Shown here piece after piece: positions 1 to 5,998 of a DNA stretch of 5,998 nt. This DNA is from Gemmatimonadaceae bacterium (lineage in GTDB: Bacteria > Gemmatimonadota > Gemmatimonadetes > Gemmatimonadales > Gemmatimonadaceae), in the NCBI GenBank assembly GCA_025451425.1, contig JANWKK010000141.1, positions 1 through 5,998 of the forward strand. The letters are read 5' to 3'. The notes under the pieces were generated by a model. It was not told the DNA's origin and did no database searches. It was given only the letters and a program-made list of their open reading frames with translations. Position 1 is the stretch's first letter; each line of letters begins with the position of its first letter. The translations under genes and the position numbers were made by a program.

Positions 1-1298
1 ATGTGCTGTTCGACGATCGACTGCAGCGTCGGCAGCGCCCTAACGAGTGTCCGCCGATCATCGGTGACATCGACGTAGCGGCCCAACGCGTGGAAGAACC
101 ACAGCGTCGCGTCGGCGGTGTGGTAGAGTCCCTCGTTGCTCCCGTCCGGGAACATGTTCGGGATCAAGCCGTCGCGAACGTAGTGCTCGAACGTGCGCAG
201 AATGAAGCCGGCCTCCCGATGACGCCCCGTTACGAGCGTGAGCCCCTCGAGGCCGATCATCGTATCGCGGCCCCAATCGGTGAACCAATGGTAGCCAGCG
301 ATGACCGATCGAATCTCGTCGCCGGTCGCGGCGGCTCGCGTGGAGTCGACGAGACGATACTCTGGTGTGAAGATGAACTGATCCGCCGCGAGCACGAGCT
401 CGGCGGCGACTTCGTCCGCTGCCTCCGGATGCGTTGCGATCGCTGAATCGAGCAGGCGACGCCGCCGCTCCTCCTCGCAGGCAAGGGCCTCGGTCGGCGG
501 AAGCGCCGACATCACCAACTCGGATTCCGCCGACGCGACCAGTGTCACAGGCTCGTTAGGTACGAGATTGATCTCGAAATGCCCCGGCGCCCAGAGCGTT
601 CCCCGAAACTCGTACCCACGCTCCTCCTCCACTGGGTAGAGAAACTCGCTCGTCACGCGCTCTTCGTGCACGAACGACGCCTTGGCGCCATCGATGCGCA
701 TGCGCAATGCCGGCAGCGCCGGGTCGCCCGAGTCGAAGACGTAATAGCCTGCGGACTGAGACAGCGAATACCGCGTCTTGATCTGATGGTTCACAGGGGC
801 TTCGTACGAGCGGAAGTGCAACGCCGGGTGAAGCTCGAGCTGGACCGGCCCTTCTCCCCTCGTTAGGCAATACCGAACGTACACCGTGTTCTGCTTGTGG
901 GGCATTACGACACGCTTCTCGATCCGAGCGTCCGACCACTCGTACTCCCAGATCGGAAGGCCAGCCTCGAGACGGAACAACGCAAGCCGGCTCGCCACCT
1001 CTGGATCGAGACGGCCCGCAGCTCGCTCCTCGCCGCCGAGAGGCGTCGGCTTTCCCCCGGCGACGCACACGCGCTCGCCAAGATGGTTCAGCATCTCGAG
1101 CCGGCCAATGGGATTCGGCAGCGCCGCGATGAGCAGCCCGTGATACCGGCGCGTGTTCACGCCGGCGACGGTGCCAGACGCGTAGCCACCCAAGCCGTTC
1201 GTCACGAGCCATTCGGCCTCGACGAGCGTCTTCGCGCCCTCATCCTCGCCGCGGGGCACGACCAGAGGTCGCGTGATCCTATCGAGCAGTCGTCTCAT
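1..1298 (-). CDS. Glycogen debranching enzyme, amylo-alpha-1,6-glucosidase (GDE) family; 3' part missing
   Basis: This enzyme should hydrolyse alpha-1,6 branch points of glycogen or limit dextrins in the cytoplasm, giving linear chains for the trehalose pathway. I translated the minus strand from the ATG at 1298 and found an open frame of 432 codons to the window edge. Residues 30-60 carry the GDE N-terminal hallmark (W-L-V-T-N-G-L-G-G-Y, then TRRYHGLL at 49-56). Residues 335-350 read GYHWFTDWGRDTMIGL, the signature at the start of the C-terminal (alpha/alpha)6-barrel domain. It is followed by PNMFPDG (380-386) and YHTADATLWFF (392-402), also typical. Family members are about 650-720 aa, so roughly a third is missing, lost to the window edge and not to a frameshift. 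The start is supported by GGAAAG six bases upstream. The gene overlaps the end of treZ by 20 nt, implying coupled translation. The alternative, a GH13 GlgX/TreX debrancher, is excluded because GH13 motifs are absent. Family assignment is firm; precise substrate is inferred. Confidence 0.93.
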   Translation of the reverse strand, partial: MRRLLDRITRPLVVPRGEDEGAKTLVEAEWLVTNGLGGYASGTVAGVNTRRYHGLLIAALPNPIGRLEMLNHLGERVCVAGGKPTPLGGEERAAGRLDPEVASRLALFRLEAGLPIWEYEWSDARIEKRVVMPHKQNTVYVRYCLTRGEGPVQLELHPALHFRSYEAPVNHQIKTRYSLSQSAGYYVFDSGDPALPALRMRIDGAKASFVHEERVTSEFLYPVEEERGYEFRGTLWAPGHFEINLVPNEPVTLVASAESELVMSALPPTEALACEEERRRRLLDSAIATHPEAADEVAAELVLAADQFIFTPEYRLVDSTRAAATGDEIRSVIAGYHWFTDWGRDTMIGLEGLTLVTGRHREAGFILRTFEHYVRDGLIPNMFPDGSNEGLYHTADATLWFFHALGRYVDVTDDRRTLVRALPTLQSIVEQH

Positions 1299-3315
1299 AT
1301 CGGGCTTTCCACTGTGCGCGTGCTTCTTTTTCGGAAGTTGCTTGATGGGGTGCCGGCGTCGCGCCATCGGCGGACACCGGCGCGAGCAAAATGGTGGCCT
1401 CCGCGGGCAACACCCAGCCGCCGTCGTCGCTATCGAGCGGTGGTGTACCGCAACCCCCGTACACGGGATCTTCAGAAGACCACATGGTCCGCCACACCAT
1501 TCGATTTGGCGGTGCGACGAGTGGATCGGCGAGCGGCTCAGCCTGCAGTCGCGGTCCGAGATTTACCGCGATGAGCCGGTCCTGTTCACGTCGTTCGCCG
1601 AAGTAACGAAGAACGAATGCATGCTGACCGAGAACTGAGCCGTCGAGAGCGCGCGCCAACAATCCTCCGTCACGGTTCTCGGGATCGTGCACGCCCTGGC
1701 CTCGCAGCGTGTCGTCCATGCGTCGTAAGCGGATGAGATCACGGACGAGTGACAGCGCACAAGCGCGACTCGGCTCGGTACGTTCGGACCAGTCGAGCTT
1801 ACAGCGGTCGAAGGTCGACTCACTCGACGGATCAGCCAAGCGCGCCGTGACTTCCGACGTCGCGACGTGTGCGAATTGACCAAGGAATTCAGCGCGGCCG
1901 TGCCGGACGAGAGCCGCGAGATCAGGATTGTGATCGGCGAAGTAGAGAAAGGGCGCGGAGGCGAGGAATTCCTGCCCTTGAAACAGCATCGGCGTCTGGG
2001 GCAAGAGTAAGAGCAGCGCTGTCAGCGCGCGGTAGCGACTCGGCGACGTCAGTAGATGTACGCGAACACCAAAGGCCGAGTTCGCGACCTGATCGTGATT
2101 TTGTATGAAGTTGATGAACCGAGCGGGCTCGACATCGAAAGCGTGCGTCCCGCGTCGACCATTCTGCCAGCGATACCACTGGCCTTGGTAGAGGAATCCA
2201 TACTTCGCCGCCGAGACGAATTCTTGCGCCGTCCCGCGATACCCACTGTAATACGCTTCGTCGCGACCCGTGAGCGCGACCATCGCCACGTGATGAAAGT
2301 CGTCGTTCCAGAGTGCATCCAACTCGTAGCCGCCCGCCGCCCGACGACGAAAGAGGGTTGCGTGTTGCGGCTCGTTCTCGGCCACGACGATGGACGTTCT
2401 GCCGCGCGCGCTCTCGCGAACCCGTTCCGCGATCGCGGCGACGATATGCGTCGAAGACGAATCGAAGATCTGCTGCGTCGCGTCGAGCCGGAGACCGTCG
2501 AGATGGAACTCGTCTATCCAATACCCGGCATTCGTTATGAAGAACTCACGTACCGCCGTCGACTCGTTTCCGTCGAAGTTCAGTGCCTCGCCCCATTCCG
2601 TATTTCCCTTGAAGTAGTGTTTACTAAACTCCTTCAGGTAATTGCCGTCCGGCCCCAGATGGTTGTAGACGACGTCGAGAATGACGCCGATGCCGTGCGC
2701 GTGTGCCGCATCGACGAACGCGCGGAGATCGTCCGGCTCCCCGTAGAGGTGCGACGGAGCAAATAGCGACACGCCGTCATAGCCCCAACCGAATCGCCCG
2801 GGGAACTCGGCCACAGGCATGATCTCGACAACGCTGACTCCGATGTCGAGCAAGTCGGCAAGATGCTTCGCGGCCGCGTCGTAGGTGCCCGCAGAGGTGA
2901 AGGTTCCGAAGTGGAGCTCATAAATGATGGCGCCGGTAAGCGCAGGCCCACGCCATCCGGCATCTGTCCACGCAAAGCCCCGCGCATCGATGATCTGCGA
3001 GGGTCCATGTGGGCCAGCCGGTTGAAAACGCGAAACGGGGTCGGGAAAATCGCTGCGTCCGTCGAGCCGAAACTTGTAGAGGCGACTGGGACGCTGGGCG
3101 TTCACGGCACCGGAGAAATATCCGTTCCCTTCCGACTCGAGATCAGAGAGCCTGAGTTCGCGACCGGATCGATCGACCTCGACGAACGAGACTGTGTGCC
3201 GTTGGGGTGCCCAGACTCGCGCGTGAGCGACCTCGTCGGGGCCGATTTCAACCCCTATCGGATAATGTCGCCAGGCTGGCAGCACCGGTGCGATCGCCGT
3301 GGTTGGATTCGCCAT
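1279..3315 (-). CDS. treZ: Malto-oligosyltrehalose trehalohydrolase (TreZ), complete
   Basis: TreZ (EC 3.2.1.141) cuts the alpha-1,4 bond next to the terminal trehalose unit of maltooligosyl-trehalose, releasing free trehalose in the cytoplasm; the substrate is made by TreY. The 678-aa product has an N-terminal beta-sandwich (about 18-95, ARVWAP at 32-37), then a GH13 barrel. Visible motifs are DVVYNH (214-219), GLRLDAT with nucleophile Asp278, VAENE with acid/base Glu313, and QNHDQ with Asp408. The TreZ-type stretches WNDDFHH (336-342) and LFQGQEF (444-450) separate it from GlgB and GlgX. A beta-rich C-terminal domain follows, and the charged tail of about 35 residues looks disordered. At 678 aa it is longer than characterised TreZ enzymes (about 560-600), mainly in the C-terminal part. 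The start gives the expected distance to the sandwich domain, but the ribosome site is weak. It is the first gene of a two-or-more-gene operon with the overlapping debranching enzyme gene, and diverges from a kinase gene. Confidence 0.96.
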   Translation of the reverse strand: MANPTTAIAPVLPAWRHYPIGVEIGPDEVAHARVWAPQRHTVSFVEVDRSGRELRLSDLESEGNGYFSGAVNAQRPSRLYKFRLDGRSDFPDPVSRFQPAGPHGPSQIIDARGFAWTDAGWRGPALTGAIIYELHFGTFTSAGTYDAAAKHLADLLDIGVSVVEIMPVAEFPGRFGWGYDGVSLFAPSHLYGEPDDLRAFVDAAHAHGIGVILDVVYNHLGPDGNYLKEFSKHYFKGNTEWGEALNFDGNESTAVREFFITNAGYWIDEFHLDGLRLDATQQIFDSSSTHIVAAIAERVRESARGRTSIVVAENEPQHATLFRRRAAGGYELDALWNDDFHHVAMVALTGRDEAYYSGYRGTAQEFVSAAKYGFLYQGQWYRWQNGRRGTHAFDVEPARFINFIQNHDQVANSAFGVRVHLLTSPSRYRALTALLLLLPQTPMLFQGQEFLASAPFLYFADHNPDLAALVRHGRAEFLGQFAHVATSEVTARLADPSSESTFDRCKLDWSERTEPSRACALSLVRDLIRLRRMDDTLRGQGVHDPENRDGGLLARALDGSVLGQHAFVLRYFGERREQDRLIAVNLGPRLQAEPLADPLVAPPNRMVWRTMWSSEDPVYGGCGTPPLDSDDGGWVLPAEATILLAPVSADGATPAPHQATSEKEARAQWKARYETTAR
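1305..1310 (-). promoter_or_regulatory. Ribosome binding site of the debranching enzyme gene, inside treZ
   Basis: On the minus strand GGAAAG lies six bases before the ATG at 1298, within the last codons of treZ. It supports this start codon and suggests that ribosomes finishing treZ can reinitiate here. Confidence 0.55.
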
Positions 3316-3401
3316 GAGGGTAGCAATCCGGGCAGGATCGGTACCACATCCGAACCATGCCCCAGAGCTAGTCGGACACGTGCAACACGAGGCGAAATTT
3401 C

Positions 3402-3412
3402 ATGTTATGTTA
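3402..3412 (-). promoter_or_regulatory. Possible -10 elements for treZ (overlapping TAACAT copies)
   Basis: Read on the minus strand, TAACATAACAT holds two overlapping TAACAT hexamers, each 4/6 to TATAAT. No good -35 box lies 16-18 bases upstream. With either hexamer as the -10, the CRP-like box would fall in the spacer/-35 zone and bound protein would block polymerase or replace the -35 contact. This is a weak call. Confidence 0.2.
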
Positions 3413-3413
3413 T

Positions 3414-3429
3414 TGTGATCTCGCTCACA
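3414..3429. promoter_or_regulatory. CRP-type operator, TGTGA-N6-TCACA
   Basis: The sequence TGTGATCTCGCTCACA has two perfect inverted half-sites at the six-base spacing of the CRP/cAMP-receptor consensus. FNR-type boxes (TTGAT-N4-ATCAA) do not match. The centre (3421.5) is about 106 bp from the treZ start and 125 bp from the kinase start. The site could therefore activate or repress either gene, depending on transcription starts that are not visible. Catabolite control would suit a glycogen/trehalose operon. Whether this organism's CRP-family protein has this specificity is unknown. Confidence 0.6.
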
Positions 3430-3532
3430 CTGCCCGTGACTCGCTTCGCAGCGCGGGCGTCTCTCCATTGCTGGGACGACGTAGGTTAAGCCGTCCGCCC
3501 TTTCGCTCCCCTCCGATCCGCCATATCTCTGT

Positions 3533-3537
3533 GGGGA
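3533..3537 (+). promoter_or_regulatory. Ribosome binding site of the kinase gene
   Basis: GGGGA lies nine bases before the ATG at 3547, a normal Shine-Dalgarno distance. An in-frame TAA at 3487-3489 limits how far upstream the gene could start, and no other ATG, GTG or TTG in frame lies between. This fixes the start. Confidence 0.6.
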
Positions 3538-3546
3538 CCGCGACAT

Positions 3547-5998
3547 ATGCCTCAACCGACCTCCTCTCCTTCCTCTGCGTCCCTCACTCTCAGCTCTCCC
3601 GATCTGAAAACATCGGGAGCGAGACTCGACGTTCAGCGGACTGAGCAAGTGGAGGCTCTTCGACAGGCAGTCGGCTCCGCGCTGTCGGTCATCGCTCTTC
3701 TCGGGCGCGATCTTGACGAACAAAGCGAATGGGGCAGTGTGGCGTTTCTTGCGCGTGAGGAAGCCACGGGTTCCCTAGTAGTCGCCGCGCTCAACGAGCG
3801 GCTCGGTGTCGGCACCGGTTACGATGTCACGCTCTGGCGTTCACTTGAGGAATCACTGCCCGGTCCCACAAGTTGGTGCACGCAATGTGGTACCGAGGTG
3901 CAAGGATGGACCCGATACTGTTCATGTGGCGCGGACCTCTCCGGTATCGCGCCGGGTACGGATGACGCACGGCAGGAACTGTTAGAGCAGGTCCGCCAAT
4001 CTGTGGCGGGGGAATTCGAATTGCTCGGCAGTTTGCCATATGCAGCTTGTGGTGGACCGGCGTACTTTGCGCGACGGACCGAAGGGCGCGCTGTCGTGGC
4101 CCTTCGTATGCACGCGGACGGCACGTTCGATGACGGCACTCAACGCATCTCCCTTTCGCTTTCTGAGCCATTAGGGGAGATGAGTGATGGCGCGTCTTCG
4201 GTAGTGGGCCGCTCGCCGCACTCCGGGCCCGTACGGTTCACCCCAGTAGACTCGATTAGTGTCGTGAGCGACGAAACAGCAGCACGCCGAGTGAGCGGAA
4301 AGACCAATCGTGCCGACGGTGCCCAAACCGGCGACACGGCGCTTGGCGTGAGCGTCATTGGCTCTGGCGGCCTCGCCCAGCAACGGACGCCGGCCGAGGG
4401 CGAGGCCGTCGCGATCGCGAAGGTCTGCCCCCAGTGCGGCGCTGAGTACGACACGGCCTCTCGCTTCTGCCCGAACGATGGGACCCCGCTTCGTCCGAAG
4501 GGTTCGAACGATCCATTCGTCGGTCGCGTGCTCGCCGAGCGATATCACATGCTCAAGCGGCTTGGCGAGGGCGGGATGGGCACGGTGTATTTGGCCGAGC
4601 ACGTGAAGATGAACCGGCAGTGCGCCGTGAAGGTCATGAACGGCGCGTTGCTGAGTGATTCGGAGTCCGCGCAGCGCTTCGCGCGCGAGGCGTCGAACGC
4701 GGCGCGCATCATCCATCCAAACGTCGCCGCGGTGTTCGACTACGGGGAGACCGACGGCGTCGTGTATCTCGTGATGGAGTACGTCGACGGCCTGTCGCTC
4801 ACCCGCTTGCTGGAGCGTGAGACGACACTACAGCCTGCCCGGGCCCTCGACATCGCACATCAGGTTGCCGAGGCCCTAGTGGCGGCGCACGAGTTGGGCA
4901 TCGTCCATCGCGACCTCAAGCCCGACAACATCATCGTTGCCCCGGGGAAGAACGGTCGCGACATCGCGAAGGTCGTGGATTTCGGCATTGCGAAAGCGAT
5001 CGAGGAGGGACCGGCGGAATCGCTGACGCGCACCGGACTCGTTATCGGAACGCCGGAATACATGAGTCCCGAGCAACTGCTCGGTGATCCGGTGGACGCG
5101 CGCAGCGACATCTATAGCCTCGGCTGCATTCTTTATCAAACGCTCACGGGGCGGCGCTCGTTCGACGAGCCGACGCGTGAGCAAATGATAAAGCGTCGTC
5201 TCACCGAGAGAGCGCCGCATCCGCGCGATCTCGTATCGGAACTTCCGAAGACGCTCGATCTGATCGTGGCACGAATGCTCGCGCGCGCGCCGCAGGATCG
5301 TTACGGCACCGTCGCGGAAGTGCGCGACCTCTTGATTCCGGCGATCGCGCTCGAGGGCGGCTTTGACGATCCGAGCTGGCGGCCGGCGACGACGCGCAGC
5401 AATCCAACGGTGTTCATCCAGGCGGCGGAGCAGCCGACTCAGGAGATGACGCCGTATCCTGGTGTCGCCCAGCAGCGCCCGGTTTGGAGAAGGCGCAATA
5501 TGATCGGCGCGGCCGCGGCTGTAGTCATCACGCTTGTCGTGACGGCAACGATCGTTGCGCGCAACGTGATGAACGCACGCGAGCAAGAGTTGCGAACACG
5601 GCAACAACTCGAGCAAGCGGCGGCTAGCAAGCCGGCGCCGCGCGAAGTCGTTTACATCCCTAGCCCGATGGCGGCACCACTTCCAAAGAAGAATACGCCT
5701 CCCCTCGCGATGAGAGGCGCCGATACCGGATTGCCCGCCACGGCGCGGTCGGTAGTGGCGGTGACGACCGTGGCGCCCGAGCTACAGCAGCCGATTGAGC
5801 AGCTCAAGGCGGCGATCGAGTCAAGGCTGCCGTCGAAAATGGAAGAGGCGTATCGGAATTACGAGCAAGACAATCAGACGAAGAAGTGGTTCGAGCAATT
5901 CCTGAACAAAACCGATTCGGTCCAGGTCAAGTCGATCATCTATCAGAACTCGAATGTGACGAGGAACGTGGCGCAGGTGAACTATCGGATGATCATCA
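3547..5998 (+). CDS. Membrane-anchored Ser/Thr protein kinase with an N-terminal zinc-ribbon / pseudo-N-lobe extension; 3' end missing
   Basis: This protein should phosphorylate Ser/Thr residues of unknown targets at the inner face of the membrane. The frame is open for 817 codons to the window edge. The PknB-like kinase domain (about 333-597) is complete: glycine loop GEGGMG (340-345), Lys362, Glu381, HRDLKPDN with Asp456 and Asn461, DFG at 478-480, GTPEYMSPE (501-509) and Asp521. Thr494 and Thr496 sit where PknB-type kinases autophosphorylate, so it is probably active. Before it are two zinc-ribbon-like motifs (111-127 and 294-311) and two segments resembling decayed kinase N-lobes, joined by a low-complexity linker (about 210-285). 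After it come three arginines (648-650), a membrane helix (652-671), a Pro/Ala-rich stretch and a C-terminal domain (from about 745) expected outside the cytoplasm. The N-terminal 200 residues use more A/T-ending codons (TTA, CTA, TGT, CCA) than the kinase domain. The gene diverges from treZ, but no functional link is shown. Confidence 0.93.
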   Translation, partial: MPQPTSSPSSASLTLSSPDLKTSGARLDVQRTEQVEALRQAVGSALSVIALLGRDLDEQSEWGSVAFLAREEATGSLVVAALNERLGVGTGYDVTLWRSLEESLPGPTSWCTQCGTEVQGWTRYCSCGADLSGIAPGTDDARQELLEQVRQSVAGEFELLGSLPYAACGGPAYFARRTEGRAVVALRMHADGTFDDGTQRISLSLSEPLGEMSDGASSVVGRSPHSGPVRFTPVDSISVVSDETAARRVSGKTNRADGAQTGDTALGVSVIGSGGLAQQRTPAEGEAVAIAKVCPQCGAEYDTASRFCPNDGTPLRPKGSNDPFVGRVLAERYHMLKRLGEGGMGTVYLAEHVKMNRQCAVKVMNGALLSDSESAQRFAREASNAARIIHPNVAAVFDYGETDGVVYLVMEYVDGLSLTRLLERETTLQPARALDIAHQVAEALVAAHELGIVHRDLKPDNIIVAPGKNGRDIAKVVDFGIAKAIEEGPAESLTRTGLVIGTPEYMSPEQLLGDPVDARSDIYSLGCILYQTLTGRRSFDEPTREQMIKRRLTERAPHPRDLVSELPKTLDLIVARMLARAPQDRYGTVAEVRDLLIPAIALEGGFDDPSWRPATTRSNPTVFIQAAEQPTQEMTPYPGVAQQRPVWRRRNMIGAAAAVVITLVVTATIVARNVMNAREQELRTRQQLEQAAASKPAPREVVYIPSPMAAPLPKKNTPPLAMRGADTGLPATARSVVAVTTVAPELQQPIEQLKAAIESRLPSKMEEAYRNYEQDNQTKKWFEQFLNKTDSVQVKSIIYQNSNVTRNVAQVNYRMII
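3646..3807 (+). other. Kinase N-lobe-like segment 1 (degenerate), in the kinase gene
   Basis: Residues 34-87 resemble kinase strands beta1-beta3: IALLG (49-53), then GSVAFLAREEATGSLVVA (63-80), comparable to GTVYLAEH...CAVK in the true domain. The glycine loop is not conserved. Where the ATP-binding lysine should be there is Ala81 or Leu82. No catalytic loop follows. The resemblance is by eye only. Confidence 0.4.
3874..3939 (+). other. Zinc-ribbon-like motif 1, in the kinase gene
   Basis: Residues 110-131 contain CTQC (111-114) and CSC (125-127) ten residues apart, with Gly after the second and fourth cysteines. This is a short zinc-ribbon knuckle pair, with the second knuckle CxC where CxxC is usual. 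It probably binds one zinc, with a structural or protein-contact role. Confidence 0.6.
3979..4122 (+). other. Kinase N-lobe-like segment 2 (degenerate), in the kinase gene
   Basis: Residues 145-192 run EFELLGSL (156-163), then GGPAYFARRTEGRAVVALRM (169-188), closely following the usual YELLGELG...VYLAR...VALKV pattern of bacterial kinases. The lysine position holds Arg187 and the loop is disrupted (PYAACGG). The segment ends after the beta3-like strand, so it cannot be a kinase by itself. Confidence 0.45.
4423..4491 (+). other. Zinc-ribbon-like motif 2, in the kinase gene
   Basis: Residues 293-315 contain CPQC (294-297) and CPND (308-311), again ten residues apart, so the fourth ligand is Asp311 or is missing. 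The form CPxCG...FCPxDGxxL directly before a kinase domain occurs in other bacterial Ser/Thr kinases. It ends 18 residues before the kinase domain. Confidence 0.65.
5500..5559 (+). other. Transmembrane helix of the kinase
   Basis: Residues 652-671 are uncharged and hydrophobic, rich in Ala, Val and Ile. RRR at 648-650 precedes them and an arginine follows at 672. By the positive-inside rule the kinase domain is cytoplasmic and the C-terminal part lies outside. Confidence 0.85.

Larger units (their letters stand above)
3316..3546. promoter_or_regulatory. Divergent promoter region between treZ and the kinase gene
   Basis: These 231 bases hold no credible gene. They must contain the start signals of both divergent transcripts. 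The stretch 3394-3420 is clearly AT-richer than its surroundings, as expected for promoter DNA, and the CRP-like palindrome begins inside it. No convincing pair of -35 and -10 boxes with good spacing could be found in either direction. Weak hexamer candidates are TAACAT on the minus strand (3402-3407 and 3407-3412) and TAGGTT on the plus strand (3482-3487). Confidence 0.6.

Noticed and set aside
556..1212. 218-codon minus-strand open frame
   Set aside because: It is in a different frame of the same strand as the debranching enzyme, whose conserved residues are all in the other frame.
897..1574. 225-codon plus-strand open frame across the treZ/GDE junction
   Set aside because: It is antisense to both genes and shows only low-complexity basic sequence.
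2056..2766. 236-codon plus-strand open frame
   Set aside because: It lies wholly antisense to treZ, whose motifs are intact, and its translation is arginine-rich with no recognisable domain: a GC-rich shadow frame.
3414..3429. Reading the palindrome as a transcription terminator
   Set aside because: The arms are only five bases, there is no T-run after it, and it sits between divergent starts where no transcript should end.
3468..3496. Plus-strand promoter with TTGCTG as -35
   Set aside because: The bases 17 nt downstream are CCGTCC, not a -10 box, and TAGGTT at 3482-3487 is too close.
4180..4182. Internal ATG after AGGGGAG as an alternative kinase start
   Set aside because: The purine run is only about two bases or less from the ATG, too close for a ribosome site. 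The upstream frame encodes recognisable zinc-ribbon and lobe-like patterns and has its own ribosome site.
4876..5616. 246-codon minus-strand open frame
   Set aside because: It is antisense to the conserved kinase domain and the membrane segment, is rich in Arg and His, and has no motif.

Overview
The window is GC-rich bacterial DNA, densely coding on one strand at a time, with three protein genes and one intergenic region. Two genes lie on the minus strand (positions 1-3315) and one on the plus strand (3547-5998). They diverge from a 231-bp region at 3316-3546. The high GC, the PknB-type kinase with zinc ribbons and a single membrane segment, and the bacterial glycogen/trehalose enzymes suggest a Gemmatimonadota- or Acidobacteriota-like bacterium. 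That placement is an inference from protein style, not from any marker gene.

Minus strand: treZ (malto-oligosyltrehalose trehalohydrolase, 678 aa, complete) comes first. It is followed with a 20-nt overlap by a glycogen debranching enzyme of the amylo-alpha-1,6-glucosidase (GDE) family. The GDE gene runs off the left edge with 432 residues present. Together they form a translationally coupled operon for glycogen/maltodextrin breakdown and trehalose release. The partner synthase TreY is not in the window and may lie further downstream.

Intergenic region: near its middle is TGTGA-N6-TCACA (3414-3429), a perfect match to the core of the CRP (cAMP receptor protein) consensus. It sits about 100 bp from each start codon, so it could serve either or both divergent genes.

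Plus strand: a large membrane-anchored Ser/Thr protein kinase with all catalytic motifs intact. Its 330-residue N-terminal extension contains two zinc-ribbon-like motifs. Before each ribbon is a segment that looks like a decayed kinase N-lobe (strands beta1-beta3 without the ATP-binding lysine). The order is therefore pseudo-N-lobe, ribbon, pseudo-N-lobe, ribbon, active kinase, membrane segment, outer domain. This is the most unusual feature of the window. The gene is cut off by the right edge after 817 codons.

No RNA genes, mobile elements, CRISPR arrays or clear terminators were seen.
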